From positions 39,018 through 103,017 of the forward strand of contig QANU01109454.1 in NCBI GenBank assembly GCA_003254905.1: a stretch of DNA of 64,000 bases, read 5' to 3'. The DNA is from Nissolia schottii. Lineage: Eukaryota; Streptophyta; Magnoliopsida; Fabales; Fabaceae. Positions 1 through 11,949 of this stretch are shown piece by piece. The notes under the pieces are model-generated. The model was not told the DNA's origin. It was given only the letters and a program-made list of their open reading frames with translations, and ran no database searches. A program made the position numbers and the translations under genes. Every line of letters begins with the position of its first letter. Within the stretch, counting starts at the first letter, position 1.

Positions 1-72
1 CCGCATGAGCCTCTGCAGATGCTGGCTTCGGATCTTGTGACGAGGCTCAGCAATGGGAGGAGAATGACTTGA
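1..72 (+). CDS. Possible C-terminal end of an unidentified gene, cut by the window edge
   Basis: The first 24 codons are open in frame 1 and end at TGA (70-72). The peptide is mixed hydrophobic and basic and ends in LSNGRRMT. Base composition here is clearly higher in G+C than in the AT-rich DNA that follows, which fits a last exon followed by a 3' UTR. The product is not recognised, and 23 residues are too few to assign a family. It could also be chance reading through non-coding DNA. Confidence 0.3.
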   Translation, partial: PHEPLQMLASDLVTRLSNGRRMT

Positions 73-2831
73 GTCACTAGTAACACCATTGTACCATTCA
101 TATGCAAAACTGGAATGCCCGATCAAGTGCCGGGGAAAAAAGGAATTTATATAGGATAAGTGTTGCTTTTATTATTCCCTTTTTCTTTATTTGCTGCTTT
201 TGCTTTCTCACAGACAGGCAGAGGAGGAAGTAATGTGCCTCGCTACAAATCATCATTCTTTTGATCAAAGATTGAAGATTCGGTTTTGGAATAAATTACA
301 TAATTAAATCTATGGCTAGGGTAGAGGCTGCAATTCAAGGCCCAGTAGAAGGGCCTCAATGGGTTGTATATGAATTATCTTGGATAATCCCAAGCCCGTT
401 ACGGCCCACAGTGAAGTTTCCAACTGAGTTTGTCATCAGAGTAGCAAATAGCATTCACTCTTAAACTCTTTGCTCTGCTCCACAACTGGTTCCACACCCC
501 TAGGCTCTAATGGTACCGATGCCACTTTTCCCTATGATGTTCTTTTGGGATGTTTAATGCTTATTCTTTCTTTTTCTATTTTTCTATTTTAAGTTGTGTT
601 CGGTTCGTTGCTGTATTTTTTCAATATGTCATTTTATTTGCTTGATATGTTTTCTGTTGGGTCAGTTCACCATTATTTAACCCTTCTAAATTGGGGAATT
701 GGGCCTTATGCATGGGCTTGGGCCTAGAAAATATTCTACAGGCGCTTCTCTCTCCCTTAAAGGCTACCAAAAGCGTCAGTAGCCGCGCTCGCCATTCAAA
801 GCTTAATAAACATTCACATTATCAATACATGCGTGCATCTACCAACCGTAACTAGAGCATCAACAAAGCGTGTCAATATAATGAAAAATAATGTAACACC
901 TTCCACTCACTCAAAACTGGGATATTACTGATTAGTATAAAAATAAAAAAATAAAAAATAATTCGGGGAAGGCATATGCCCAAATGCTACTAAGTGCTCA
1001 ACAATAATATGATGCACCAAATTAAAAATTATGTTCACCTGGCTAAATCGTCATAAGAAAATATCAAAACATTATTACTAGCTAGTCGGCAAGAAATAAC
1101 GTACATGCATGTTAATTATCTTGCTTAAGAAAACGAAGCAAGTGAAATACTTAAATTCAATAATTAGGTGTACCGTGAATGAGATAGGTTTGACACACTC
1201 ACAAAATATGTGGTTATTAAATATAATTACGTCACTTTTCTTATCCTTTTTTTTCCAATCTATTATAAAGGAAGAAAAACAAAATAAATAGATGAAAATG
1301 GCACGTAACATAGAAATCGAATCACATTACAAGGGACAAAACATTCAAGAAAGGACTGGAATCCATGTTTTTATACGCTTAAATATAAAAACGCTGGTGA
1401 GTGGTGAACATCACTGATTTGTCGGTCTCAACTGGGTTTGAAATAAGAGAGAAAAAGGGTTTCAACTTTGAACATTGAACCACTTGAATAAACAAAATTA
1501 AGGCAAAGAACTAGCAAACAAACTTGCATAGCGAAGCCTTGTTGAAACAAGAGAATAACACAAAAGACTTGTCCAACATAATAACCGAAGAATAAGCTTT
1601 ATCTGCCAAGTTGAACGAAATAAAAATTAAATTAAACTTTGGATTAATTAATTTAATTTTATAGAAGGTGATGATTCCAATGAGAAAGGTATCGGTGTGG
1701 TTTTGCTTGGAGGCGTACGCAACGGGAGCTAGTATATAATTGACGATGCCGTTCACCTCATGGCTCTCTTCTTTGTTTGCAAAATGTGCCTTTATTTTTT
1801 TCTACATAATCCTGCTGTCACAACCTAACCTTACACCATATTTCTACGTCATGCAACTAAGCCACGTGGATCAGGATCCAATCGTCAACCAAAATCCTAG
1901 TCAATTCTATCCCTTTTGCTCCTCTGTTGATTTTTTGTGTCTTTCTTTGAAACTCGACTAGGAGTGGTGTGGGCTTATAATTGAGTTATGTTATATAATA
2001 TTCTCTCTCTTTTATATCTCCTCCTTGTACAGTGCCTCGTAATGTCCGTTTTATATAATCTTTTTAGGGTCTTTGTCAATAATTCAGCTAAAATGTTTAC
2101 ATAACTTGAGTTAATCCCGATGAATTTGAAATAGGTCTACTTCAATTCTGTGTATTTTGCTAATACAAAATTTGGGATATATAGGGGTCAATTAAGCATG
2201 ATCGAACGGGGAGAGAGTGAAGGAGAAATTAATTAATACGTAGGTCCTTGACTTCTTCTTTTTAATGCATGACTTTCCATAATACTTGAGGGAAAAAAAA
2301 CCTCTATATTACCTGCATTTGCTGACCAACGACCAAGCATATATGTCTGACTAATTAGAGCAGTACTAATAAATTTCCCTTTTCCTCTTTGTTGGAACAA
2401 TTAAAATTGTCTTCAAGTCATCAACATTTATAATCTTCTGAACACATTTTCTTGGAGTAAAGGATGTGTGTGGTTGATGAGGTCCCTGAAATTGAATTGC
2501 TTTAAATTTCTGAACTTAAATTTCTTGGAGTAAAGGCTAGTGTACGTAATGGGTTGAACTTGTGCACACTTAACCTCCTAATATAAATATACTCATCTAG
2601 AAATTAACGTTTATTCCAAGGAGTTGTTAATGACAGATTCTTACATGCATCTATAATATATCAAAGAAAATCATGATGCCTAACACAATAATAGATATAG
2701 GCTAAGTTTTTTTTTTTAAGTATTTCGTTAAGTGTCAATCATTTACCGTGTGTGTGAAAAGGATTTGATATCTAAAAATATATCCGAACTTAAACTTTTT
2801 GCTTTCAGAAATGAATGCCCTTAATCAGATT

Positions 2832-2834
<3 letters not shown>

Positions 2835-2870
<36 letters not shown>
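2835..2870. repeat. (AT)n microsatellite
   Basis: About 18 perfect AT dinucleotide repeats in intergenic DNA. Confidence 0.95.
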
Positions 2871-2876
<6 letters not shown>

Positions 2877-3593
2877 AAAATTAAATTATTTTCTACTATT
2901 TAAGGTGTTTTAATTTATAAATGAACCTAAATATCTTGACAACCGCCATGCTTATTTTATCTCACTCCAATGTGAACCCCGTTCACACTTTGTGAGTGTG
3001 ATTATTAGTTGTTTACATTTATAAGTTGTTTAAATATCATTTAACTTTTATTTTACACATACAAAAGCTTGAAGATATTTAATTTATAACGTGTCCCACT
3101 TTTTCCCTAGGGTACATCCGAAACGATAGCTATATATTTATTTAACGTAACCACGTTCCAAACCTGCTATTTTATTTTAAACTATATATACTATAAGCTA
3201 ATTCCTCAAAAAGAGTTAACTTTTTTCCCATGCTTTTGAAAAAAAAATTTGTGCACGAGCGAGACTGTTTCTTTCCCCATTGGCAGCCACATCGTTCTAC
3301 TATTCCTATAATCCCTTTTTTTTCTTTGGGCGCCGAAGGTAAATTGAACGTAGACATTTCTCCCTTAAAAATCAATCCAAACAATGCCGTGCATGGATCG
3401 ATAAATTATATCCACTGTTTGAATGTCAGTCCAAGACGTGTTTTTGGCTAATTACTAGGAAATTGATCGAAATCAAACTTTACTCATATTATTTGAATTT
3501 TATTTTTATTAACCAAGAGTATCATTCATACTAATATTATAGCGCACGTACTAAATAGTCAACGTTCAGCCGACGTTACCTTTTAAAACTTTT

Positions 3594-3608
3594 GGGGGGG
3601 GGGGGGGG
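3594..3608. repeat. Poly-G run of 15
   Basis: Fifteen consecutive G in AT-rich DNA. The true length is uncertain because such runs are error-prone in sequencing. Confidence 0.9.
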
Positions 3609-5713
3609 CTACGTTCAATGATTTGATGTTAAAGTTAATTTCGGCACATGCATATGAAGTTTTTGTTTCAAAGGGGACTCTACCTAGTCAAGGGTAAATA
3701 AAGGAAGCTGTGGATCATCGTGTGGGTTCCTTTGTTTTCCTCTGTTTGGTAAGGACATCTAGGCACTCTTTTTCTTTGCCTCTCAAACTTGTCCCAAAAT
3801 TTTTCAAAAGAAGCATTAAAGGCCGTTTGAAAGAGACCAAAGTTAAAAAAGCAGAACGTCGCAAGAAATTGACATATTGAGTGATACAATGCATGGAAAA
3901 GGAGATAAAGTCATGTGTACAGGAGATTAGAAACAAGAATATATATTTCCCTCTTATTGTAGTTACCCTTGTTCTAATTACCATTGGCGCATATATATGT
4001 GACTGGTTTGGTAGGTTTCTTGTCTTAATATTTTCCTTTTTGACAATGGTTGGACTTAATTACCACTTTTAAAATACTTACCCAAAGCATAAACTTTAAA
4101 CAACCAGCTATAAAAAAACAAAAGCTAAAACCATCACAATCTATATCATTCAATTGTAAAGCAGAAAAAAACACACTTAAAAGTTGTCTTATTGAAAAAA
4201 GAGTACAAGAAATATATAATTTTTCATTCGGTATATCAAGAAATTTATAAATTAGAAGATCCTGAAATTATATTAAATGTGCAAACCTCTTATTTCATTA
4301 GCTTAATTATTTCTCTAACAACCTCTATGCATGAGACTTGCCAATAATATTGATTTTTGTTCCTACTTTATCTTCCAAAACTCTTAAGTATCAACATTGA
4401 ATTATATATTAGGAGGATAATTAGGTTTAAAAAGTAAGAGACTCAATCATTTCTCTCCATTAACTTTTAACATTATTTTTTTGTACATTAGTTTTCTTAA
4501 TTATTTTAATCTATACCACAATCATATTTGTATAAACCTGTGTCAGCAGGAGGGGCGCACCATGATACTCAGCCCTAAGTTGACTTAGTCAGTCTAGTTA
4601 GTAATGAAGTTCAAATATTGGTACAAGAAAAAATGTGCATAAACTTATTTAAAAAGTAAACATTATAAAATTTTTTTTCTTTTTTATGATATAGAAAGGA
4701 TATAATATTTTTCCTTAATGGAAAAGAAAAGAATTATGAGTAGTGTTGTATCTTTCGTAGATTGTTCTGTTAATTATTAAATGAAGTAAAATATAATAAA
4801 TTTCTGAAAATTTAAAAAATTAATTATAATTCTTACTTTATTTAATAGTTAGAAAGATGATTAATTATGAGAATATAAAATTTTTCTTCACCACAAAATA
4901 CATGAGATGGTTAATTAAAAGAAATATCGCATGAAAAGGTCTGCGAAATCAGTGGATCAAACAACTGGCATGAATGCAGCATCAATCAACTACTCGTAAA
5001 AGGGTACCCATGATGTGTGTGATCGCAACCGTGTTAGAGTAGTTAGCGTAATAATTAATGCGTGTAAGGATATATATACCCTAGTCAAAGACCTAAATAG
5101 AATACCAAAGTAGTTTCAAGTTCAAAGAGAAAAGTAATACTACTTGGATGGGAGATGAAGATATCAACTTGTATATTATAGATGGGTGACATAACTGAAG
5201 AAATTTGACATGATCTGAATTTTTCATCAATAATGCAAACGCCAATTGGAACCACTGTACCAAACCCCTTTTACTTGCTATGAGATTAGGAAATTTTGCT
5301 CCCATCTTATTTTTATATAGATGAACATATATATAAAAAAAAAAGGAAGAAAAAAAAGACACACTTACACAAACATTGAATTAGTGCTGGCTGAGCGTGT
5401 ATAGTTACCAATCCATCATACTATACTTGATTGGATGCACATACATTTTTTGTTTTTCAAACGCAATTTTGAAAGGAAAGACCCATTTTAATATGTTCAG
5501 TCAAGGGCATGCGTAAAAATGAAAATGATTATTCATTATAGTCAGTAGTTGGCAACTCCCACTAATTTTGCCCATTAGACCCGATGGAAAAAGACAGCGA
5601 CCAGTTGTCTAACGACTCTAACCATTATCCTAATATTATTAAGTCACTGAGCAATGAATGATTTTTTATATTGTTCCCAATTAAGACCATATACAAAATG
5701 CAAGTTTATTAAT

Positions 5714-6471
5714 TATTAGATAACCATCCAAAATAGATTTTTGGATGTACAGCTAACTATAGTAAATAGAAGTTGGTTAGTTTGTTAAGTTAGTTGTTGA
5801 CAGTTATGCTTAACTGGCCATTACACATGGTTAATTTACTTACTTGCTTGCAGAACAAGCAACCCAATTTATTCTCATATATAAGGCAATTTGCCTTCAA
5901 TAATGAACATGAATTTCAGTTCTTCATTTTCTGGTTTTTCTCTCTGTATGCACGAGTTGAGAGAATTCTCTCAACCATCCAAAATAGATTTTTGGATGTA
6001 CAACTAACTATAGTAAATAGAAGTTAGTTAGTTTGTTAAGTTAGTTGTTGACAGTTATGCTTAACTGGCCATTACACATGGTTAATTTACTTGCTTGCTT
6101 GCAGAACAAGCAACCCAATTTATTCTCATATATAAGGCAATTTGCCTTCAATAATGAACATGAATTTCAGTTCTTCATTTTCTGGTTTTTCTCTCTGTAT
6201 GCACGAGTTGAGAGAATTCTCTCAACCATCCAAAATAGATTTTTGGATGTACAACTAACTATAGTAAATAGAAGTTAGTTAGTTTGTTAAGTTAGTTGTT
6301 GACAGTTATGCTTAACTGGCCATTACACATGGTTAATTTACTTGCTTGCAGAACAAGCAACCCAATGTATTCTCATATATAAGGCAATTTGCCTTCAATA
6401 ATGAACATGAATTTCAGTTTTTCTTTTTCTGGTTTTTCTCTCTGTATGCACGAGTTGAGAGAATTCTCTCA
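5714..6471 (+). repeat. 5' LTR expanded into three tandem units
   Basis: Three head-to-tail copies of one LTR: 5714-5973 (260 bp), 5974-6224 (251 bp) and 6225-6471 (247 bp). Units 2 and 3 start at ACCATCC and lack the first nine bases TATTAGATA, so each junction reads CTCTCA directly into ACCATCC. Units 2 and 3 share a CAACTAACT variant, while unit 1 and the 3' LTR share CAGCTAACT. This suggests the extra units arose after insertion by local duplication. Each unit carries the putative TATA-like ATATATAAGG, so three copies of the promoter may be present. Confidence 0.93.
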
Positions 6472-6483
6472 TGGTATCATCGT
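6472..6483 (+). other. Copia primer-binding site (initiator Met tRNA type)
   Basis: TGGTATCATCGT directly follows the last LTR base. The first eight bases match the common plant Copia site TGGTATCAGAGC, complementary to the 3' end of initiator methionine tRNA. The remainder has drifted. Confidence 0.8.
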
Positions 6484-6599
6484 GTTCCCTTGATTCCGCT
6501 CTCCATTCTCAACCTTGCTTCTGCAGCACGGTTCTTTTTCCTTCTTTTCTCTAAGCTTTCCTCTAAGCTATCTTTCATGGCTTCCATGGCGTCTTCAAC

Positions 6600-7498
6600 C
6601 ATAGTTATCAAAATCGCGAGTTAACTCGTAAACTCGTACGAGTTTACGAGTTTAGGTAGTAAAATCGAGCTAACTCGCATGTAAACTCGTTTCTGGGTAA
6701 AATCGGGTGAACTCGGGTAAACTCGGGTGAACTCGGGTAAAATCGGGGTAAACTCGCGAGTTTACCAAAGGCAGTTTTTTTTTATTTTTTTATAGCTGCG
6801 CATGCAATCGTGTTTCGTTCCTAATCCATCGTATGTATTTTATCATTTTCTCAGAGATCTTTTTCACTAGGGCGCGTGACCTCTGCATCGCTATCTGTAC
6901 TTTAGTGTTTTGGATTAGAGGCATTTTCGTCACATACTTGCTTCCTGTGATGCTCAGTACTATGGGACTCGTTGGTATCTTCAGTATTTATGTTGTTGTG
7001 TGTGTCATCTCCTGAATATTTATGTTCTTAAAGGTTCCAAAAACAAAGGGCATGCCCCTCGAACTCATCACCGAATTCTTTGTTGTCTGCTCAAAGCAGA
7101 CTACTTCTGTAAAAAATGAGTGACATTGTTCTTTACCTACATTTGCTATGTTGGTTGCTCAATACATTGTCTCTCTCTTGTGTTGATAGATTTTACTTGT
7201 CATTAAGTTTATGTGGAGGAGAATATGTTCTTGTTTAAACATATATATTATGTATTATCTATGAATTGAACTTAGAACTCTTATATTTCATTTTCATTAG
7301 TGCTTTGTTATGGAGTTAAAAGTATTTATGAATTTTAAGTTTTATTAAATATATTTTTGTAGCATAATAATTTTTTAAAATATTTTTTAATATTTTTTTA
7401 ATAATAGGTAAACTCGTACGAGTTTACGATCCGAGTTTACGATCCGAGTTTACGGAGGCTCCACGAGTTTACTTAAACTCGCGAGTTTGATAACCATG
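6600..7498. mobile_element. hAT-like non-autonomous DNA transposon inside Copia gag
   Basis: The 899-bp insert is flanked by a perfect 8-bp duplication TCTTCAAC (6592-6599 and 7499-7506), the length typical of the hAT superfamily. Its ends are inverted repeats: CATAGTTATCAAAATCGCG on the left and, read inwards from the right, CATGGTTATCAAACTCGCG. Both ends carry many copies of AACTCG or its complement CGAGTT as subterminal repeats, dense at 6612-6770 and 7408-7485. The middle is AT-rich and contains no transposase. The last three bases of the element are ATG, which now begins the downstream gag reading frame. Superfamily assignment rests on duplication length and end structure only. Confidence 0.88.
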
Positions 7499-8470
7499 TC
7501 TTCAACTATCGATCCCGCGCAAGATCCTTTTTCTCCCTACTACCTCCACCGGAACGAGAATCCATCTCTGGTGCTCGTCTCTTCGTTGCTGATTGGCTCA
7601 AATTACCATAGCTGGTCCCGCGCGATACGCATGTCCCTGCTGTCCAAGAATAAGTTGCGGTTCGTTGATGGCTCCATTTCTGCACCTGCCAAAGACTCTT
7701 CTCTGTTTCCAGCATGGGAACGCTGCAACCACATGGTGTTGTCTTGGTTGATTCGTGCGCTCGATTCCTCTATCGTACAAAGTGTCATCTGGCTAGACAA
7801 AGCCAGTGATGTATGGCAGGAGTTAAAGGATCGTTTCTCTCAAGGCGCCCTGTTTCAGATTGCTGATCTTCAAGAAGAGATCGCCTCCTTGCGCCAAGGT
7901 GATTCATCCGTTACACAATTCTTTACTGAACTCAAAGTTCTTTGGGATGAGATTGATATCTTTCGCCCCATACCTTCTTGCACTTGTGTTTCTCCCTGTT
8001 CTTGTGGTGCATTTACCACTGTGAAGTCTCAGCGTGATGCTGACAGGGTCATCAAATTCTTGAAGGGCCTTAATGAGTGTTACCAAACGGTTAGATCTCA
8101 AATTCTTCTTATGGACCCCTTGCCTCCTGTTAATCGAATTTTCTCTTTGGTCATTCAACATGAGAGACAATTGCTGTCCAATTCTAATGCAAGACTCATG
8201 TTGAACTATTCTACAAATGCTGAGAAGGTCAGTGTTCCATCTATTACCACCAAAGGCAAGAAATGCACACATTGTGGTTTTCGGGGACACACAATTGAAG
8301 AATGCTATAAGAAGCATGGCTACCCTGCTGGATACAAACTGAAGTCCGCTGGCAAGAGAGTTAACGCGGCCACTGCTGACACAGGATCAGTCACCTGTTC
8401 TGATAAAGCTGCATCAAATCCTATTCAATTTGGATTCACAGCAAAACAATACCAGGGTCTTTTAGCTTAA
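7496..8470 (+). pseudogene. gag: Copia gag fragment with zinc knuckle
   Basis: The capsid-type region of the Copia polyprotein. It has the N-terminal gag domain typical of plant Copia elements (beginning near YYLHRNENPS and WSRAIRMSL) and a C-X2-C-X4-H-X4-C nucleic-acid-binding knuckle, CTHCGFRGHTIEEC, at 8264-8305. The original start lies upstream at 6577 or 6586 (MASMASST), separated from the rest by the hAT-like insert. The present ATG at 7496 belongs to the insert end and is in frame. The frame closes at TAA 8468-8470 where comparison with the following frame implies loss of one base. Confidence 0.9.
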
Positions 8471-9087
8471 TTCAGCAATCCAATGCTGCTACTCCTTCAG
8501 CTCAACTGAATTTGGCCAACAACGGCAACAATTCAGGTAGCCTTGTCTCTGGTTCTTGGATCCTAGACTCAGGTGTAACCGATCACATCTGCTCTTCTAT
8601 GAATTTCTATAGTTCACATAGAACTCTTAATCCACCTGTTACTATCAATTTGCCTAATTGCCAATCCTTGAAATCATATGTTACTGGGACAATCATCTTT
8701 AACAACATGCTTTGTCTCTCCAATGTTCTCTAAATCCCTGGTTTTGCTTTCAATTTAATAGCAATTACCAAATTGTGTTTTGACAATGATTGCATCCTGA
8801 GAATTTGCTATGATTCTTGCGCAGTTCAGGACTGTCACGGCTCGGAGGAGATTGGACTTGCTAATGTGGAGAATGGCCTTTATGTCCTCAAGGAACCTGT
8901 CTTTTGTAATGTTCCTCTCACTATTAATCATGCTGTTAATTTTGTGCAGACTCCTAGCTTTAATCTGTGGCATTTTCGCCTTGGCCATGTACCAATGGAC
9001 AAGATTAAAATAATGCATACTCAGTTTGATTGCATACCTGCTGTTATTTCAAACTCTGCCTGTGATATGTGCCACTTAGCAAAATAG
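8471..9087 (+). pseudogene. Copia protease and pre-integrase region, broken
   Basis: An aspartic protease active-site motif WILDSGVTDHI lies near 8557-8590, then the GAG-pre-integrase segment with LWHFRLGHV and a CDMCHLAK cysteine pair (about 8965-9084). The frame differs from gag. It is cut by in-frame stops at 8731-8733 and 9085-9087, both of which look like point changes because the homologous reading continues after each one. Confidence 0.88.
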
Positions 9088-10185
9088 AAAGCATTGCCTT
9101 ATGCTCTAAGTGCTTCTCATTCTGCTAATAGTTTTGATCTGATCCATGCTGATATATTTGGTCCTCTACCAACCCCATCTCTGCAAGGCCATAGATATTT
9201 CTTAATAATAGTTGATGATCATAGCATATTTGTATGGATTTACCTCTTGAAAACCAAATCGGAAGCTTCCCCAGCCCTGCAGGCTTTCATCACAATGATT
9301 CAATCTCAATTTGGCACATTGGTTAAAAGAGTTAGGAGTGATAATGGCCCTGAGTTTGCCTTGAAACAGTTCTTCTCAGCCAAGGGCATCATTCACCAAC
9401 TCTCCTGTGTGGCAACCCCACAGCAGAATGTAGTGGTGGAACGAAAGCATCAGCACCTGCTTAATGTAACAGGGCTCTCCTAATTCAGGCCAATCTGTCC
9501 ACCTCTTTTTGGTCCTTTGCTGTTCAACATGTCTGCTTCCTAATCAATGTCCCTATACTCTCTTGCTGCACAAAGAACCTGATTTTACATTCCTAAGGGT
9601 TTTTGGTTGCTTAGCATATGTCAATACCCTCCATAGGAGCAGGTCTAAACTAGATCCCAGGGCCAGGAAATGTATTTTCCTTGGCTATAGAGCTGGCATC
9701 AAAGGTTTCCTCCTATATGACATTCATAGCAGGGAAGTCTTCTTGAGTAGGAATGTTCACTTTTATGAGAGTTTTTTCCCTTACTCTAATGAAGGTCCAT
9801 CTAACATAGACACTGAATTAGTCCTCCCTGACCTCAGCCATCATTCTTCCCTCTCCACAGATCCTGCACCATCATCCCCTCTCAATTCTCATGCTTCTGA
9901 CATCCCCTCATCTCCTGCTATCCCTATTACATCTAATGCAACACCAGTGCCATCCCCCACTATACACCCCAGAAAATCTACCAAACTCAAAAACCCTCAT
10001 TCATACCTCCAGGACTACCATTGCAACCTCATCACCAATACCACAGCTACAACAATCACTGCCAACTACCCTCTTCATTTTGTTCTCTCTTATGACAGAT
10101 TTTCCCCTGCTCACAGAAATTTTTCCTGCACCATTTCCACCATATCTAAACCTTCATCTTATGCTCAAGCTGTAAAATTAGCATG
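9088..10185 (+). pseudogene. Copia integrase, broken
   Basis: The retroviral-type integrase core. The acidic residues are visible: D at 9151 (HADIFGPL), D at 9340 (SDNGPEF) and E at 9439 (VVERKHQH). The D to E spacing is 32 residues, about three fewer than the usual 35, and the normal QQNG before VVER reads QQNV. A one-base loss near 9470 ends the frame at 9483. Reading resumes in another frame from about 9485, with FGCLAYV and the KCIFLGY segment typical of Copia, followed by a Pro/Ser-rich linker. Confidence 0.87.
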
Positions 10186-10946
10186 CTGGAGGGATGCTAT
10201 GGCAGCTGAGATTGCTGCTTTAGAGCTCAACAATACTTGGAAATTGGTTACCCTCCCTGCTAGGAAAATTCCTATTGGTTGCAAATGGGTTTATAAGGTG
10301 AAATTAAAGGCTGATGGGAGTATAGAAAGGTACAAGGCTCGTTTGGTTGCAAAAGGCTACACCCAAACTCAAGGAGTTGATTACATAGAGACCTTTAGTC
10401 CCGTGGCAAAGATGTCTACTGTCAGAATTTTGTTGGCTCTTACATCTATAATGAAATGACACCTCCATCAACTTGATGTCAATAATGCATTTTTGCATGG
10501 AGATCTCCATGAGGAAGTCTACATGAAACTTTGACAAGGTTTTCTCTCTTCTAACCCCAATCAAGCCTGTTTGCTGCAGAAGTCCCTCTATGGACTCAAG
10601 CAAGCCAGTAGGCAGTGGTATTCTAAGTTGTCCACAACTCTTATCTCTTGTGGTTACCACCAATCACAATCTGATCACTCTCTTTTCATAAGAACTACTC
10701 CTACTTCCTTTACTGCACTGCTGATATATGTAGATGACATCCTCTTGGCCATCAACAACCTTTCTGCTATTCAGGAAATGAAGCATTTCTTGGACAATAC
10801 CTTCAAAATCAAGGACCTTGGTGAAGCCAAGTACTTCTTAGGCCTTGAGATAGCACGAAATACTTCTGGCATATCACTTTCTCAAAGGAACTCTAGAAAT
10901 TCTTCAGGATGCTTCTCTGCTCAGTTGCAAGCCTGCTGCTACCCCC
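10186..10946 (+). pseudogene. Copia reverse transcriptase, broken
   Basis: Begins at the [18 protein letters not shown] segment. The [30 protein letters not shown] and SLYGLKQA blocks of Copia reverse transcriptase follow in order. The catalytic YVDD is intact at 10727-10738. Stops at 10457-10459 and 10532-10534 interrupt the domain, and a deletion or frameshift near 10885 shifts the frame before RNase H. Confidence 0.92.
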
Positions 10947-11723
10947 ATGGCCTATTCTGTGCGTTTGTCCAAAGATGAAGGTGATCCTCTACCAGATACA
11001 GCTGCTTACAGGAGGCTTGTAGGCCGTTTGATCTATCTTACCACCATTAGGCCAGACATTTCCTATGCTGTCAACCAGCTCGCCCAATTTATGGCAGCCC
11101 CTACATCAACTCACCAGCAGGCTGCTCTAAGAGTCCTCAAATATATCAAGGCTGCACCCGGTCTTAGCCTCTTTTTCACCACTGATTCTCCCATCCAATT
11201 GCAAGCATATTCTGATGCAGATTGGGCAGGCTGCCCTGACACAAGGAGGTCCACATCAGGATTTTGCATCTTTTTGGGTCCTTCCCTCATCAGTTGGAAA
11301 TCAAAGAAACAAAGCATTGTGTCTCGCTCCTCTTGTGAAGCAGAATATAGAGCATTGGCTGCCACTTCCTGTGAGATTCAATGGCTCACCTTCCTCCTAA
11401 CTGAGTTGTCCATGAAGACTGCAACTTCTGCCACTATATTCTGTGACAATCAATCAGCCCTCCAACTTGCTCATAATCCAGCCTTCCATGAAAGGTCCAA
11501 ACATATTGAGCTAGACTGCCATTTTGTTAGAGAAAAGCTTCAATCGGGTCTCATTCATTTGCTGCCTATCTCCACTAAGCTTCAGCTTGCTGATGTCTTA
11601 ACAAAGCCTTTGGGACCATTGCCCTTCAGGAGCATAGTTACCAATCTTGGCTTGCTGAACTTGCATGCTGTCACCGATGGCCATGATTGTGGAGGGGGGG
11701 TATTAGATAACCATCCAAAATAG
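10947..11723 (+). pseudogene. Copia RNase H region
   Basis: A single open frame carries the end of the reverse transcriptase (YRRLVGRLIYLTTIRPDI) and the Ty1-type RNase H with AYSDADWAGCPDTRRSTSGF, SRSSCEAEYRA and FCDNQSALQLA. It ends with the ADVLTKPL motif typical of the Copia C-terminus. The frame runs a little into the 3' LTR. It is the best preserved part of the polyprotein but cannot be translated from the element's own start. Confidence 0.92.
11691..11700 (+). other. Copia polypurine tract
   Basis: GGAGGGGGGG abuts the 3' LTR, the expected place and composition for plus-strand priming. Confidence 0.85.
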
Positions 11724-11944
11724 ATTTTTGGATGTACAGCTAACTATAGTAAATAGAAGTTAGTTAGTTTGTTAAGTTAGTTGTTGACAGTTATGCTTAA
11801 CTGGCCATTACACACGGTTAATGTACTTACTTGCTTGCAGAACATGAATATATAAGGCAATTTGCCTTCAATAATGAACATGAATTTCAGTTCTTCATTT
11901 TCTGGTTTTTCTCTCTGTATGCACGAGTTGAGAGAATTCTCTCA
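11701..11944 (+). repeat. Copia 3' LTR
   Basis: 244 bp, single copy. Against 5' unit 1 it shows three substitutions and one 16-bp loss in the stretch between AGAACA and ATATATAAGG. It ends GAATTCTCTCA and is followed by the TTAAT duplication. Confidence 0.95.
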
Positions 11945-11949
11945 TTAAT

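Larger units (their letters stand above)
73..5713. other. Intergenic, no gene seen
   Basis: AT-rich DNA with only short, unconvincing open frames. It holds an (AT)n microsatellite at 2835-2870 and a run of 15 G at 3594-3608. No LTR pair, tRNA or conserved protein fragment was recognised. Confidence 0.6.
5714..11944 (+). mobile_element. Degenerate Ty1/Copia LTR retrotransposon with triplicated 5' LTR
   Basis: The element is bounded by a perfect 5-bp target duplication TTAAT (5709-5713 and 11945-11949). LTRs begin TATTAGATAACC and end GAATTCTCTCA, so the usual TG start is TA here. A primer-binding site TGGTATCA follows the 5' LTR at 6472 and a G-rich polypurine tract precedes the 3' LTR at 11691. 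Coding order is gag, protease, integrase, reverse transcriptase, RNase H, which is the Copia order. At least seven disabling lesions are visible: frameshifts near 8465, 9470 and 10885, and stops at 8731, 9085, 10457 and 10532. A hAT-like element interrupts the start of gag. Confidence 0.95.

Noticed and set aside
5794-6624. Three repeated 77-92 codon frames in the Copia 5' LTR
   Set aside because: They are the same LTR sequence repeated three times; LTR promoter DNA, not genes.
7904-8317. 137-codon minus-strand frame opposite Copia gag
   Set aside because: The plus strand carries a clear gag domain and zinc knuckle; the minus frame has no recognisable features.
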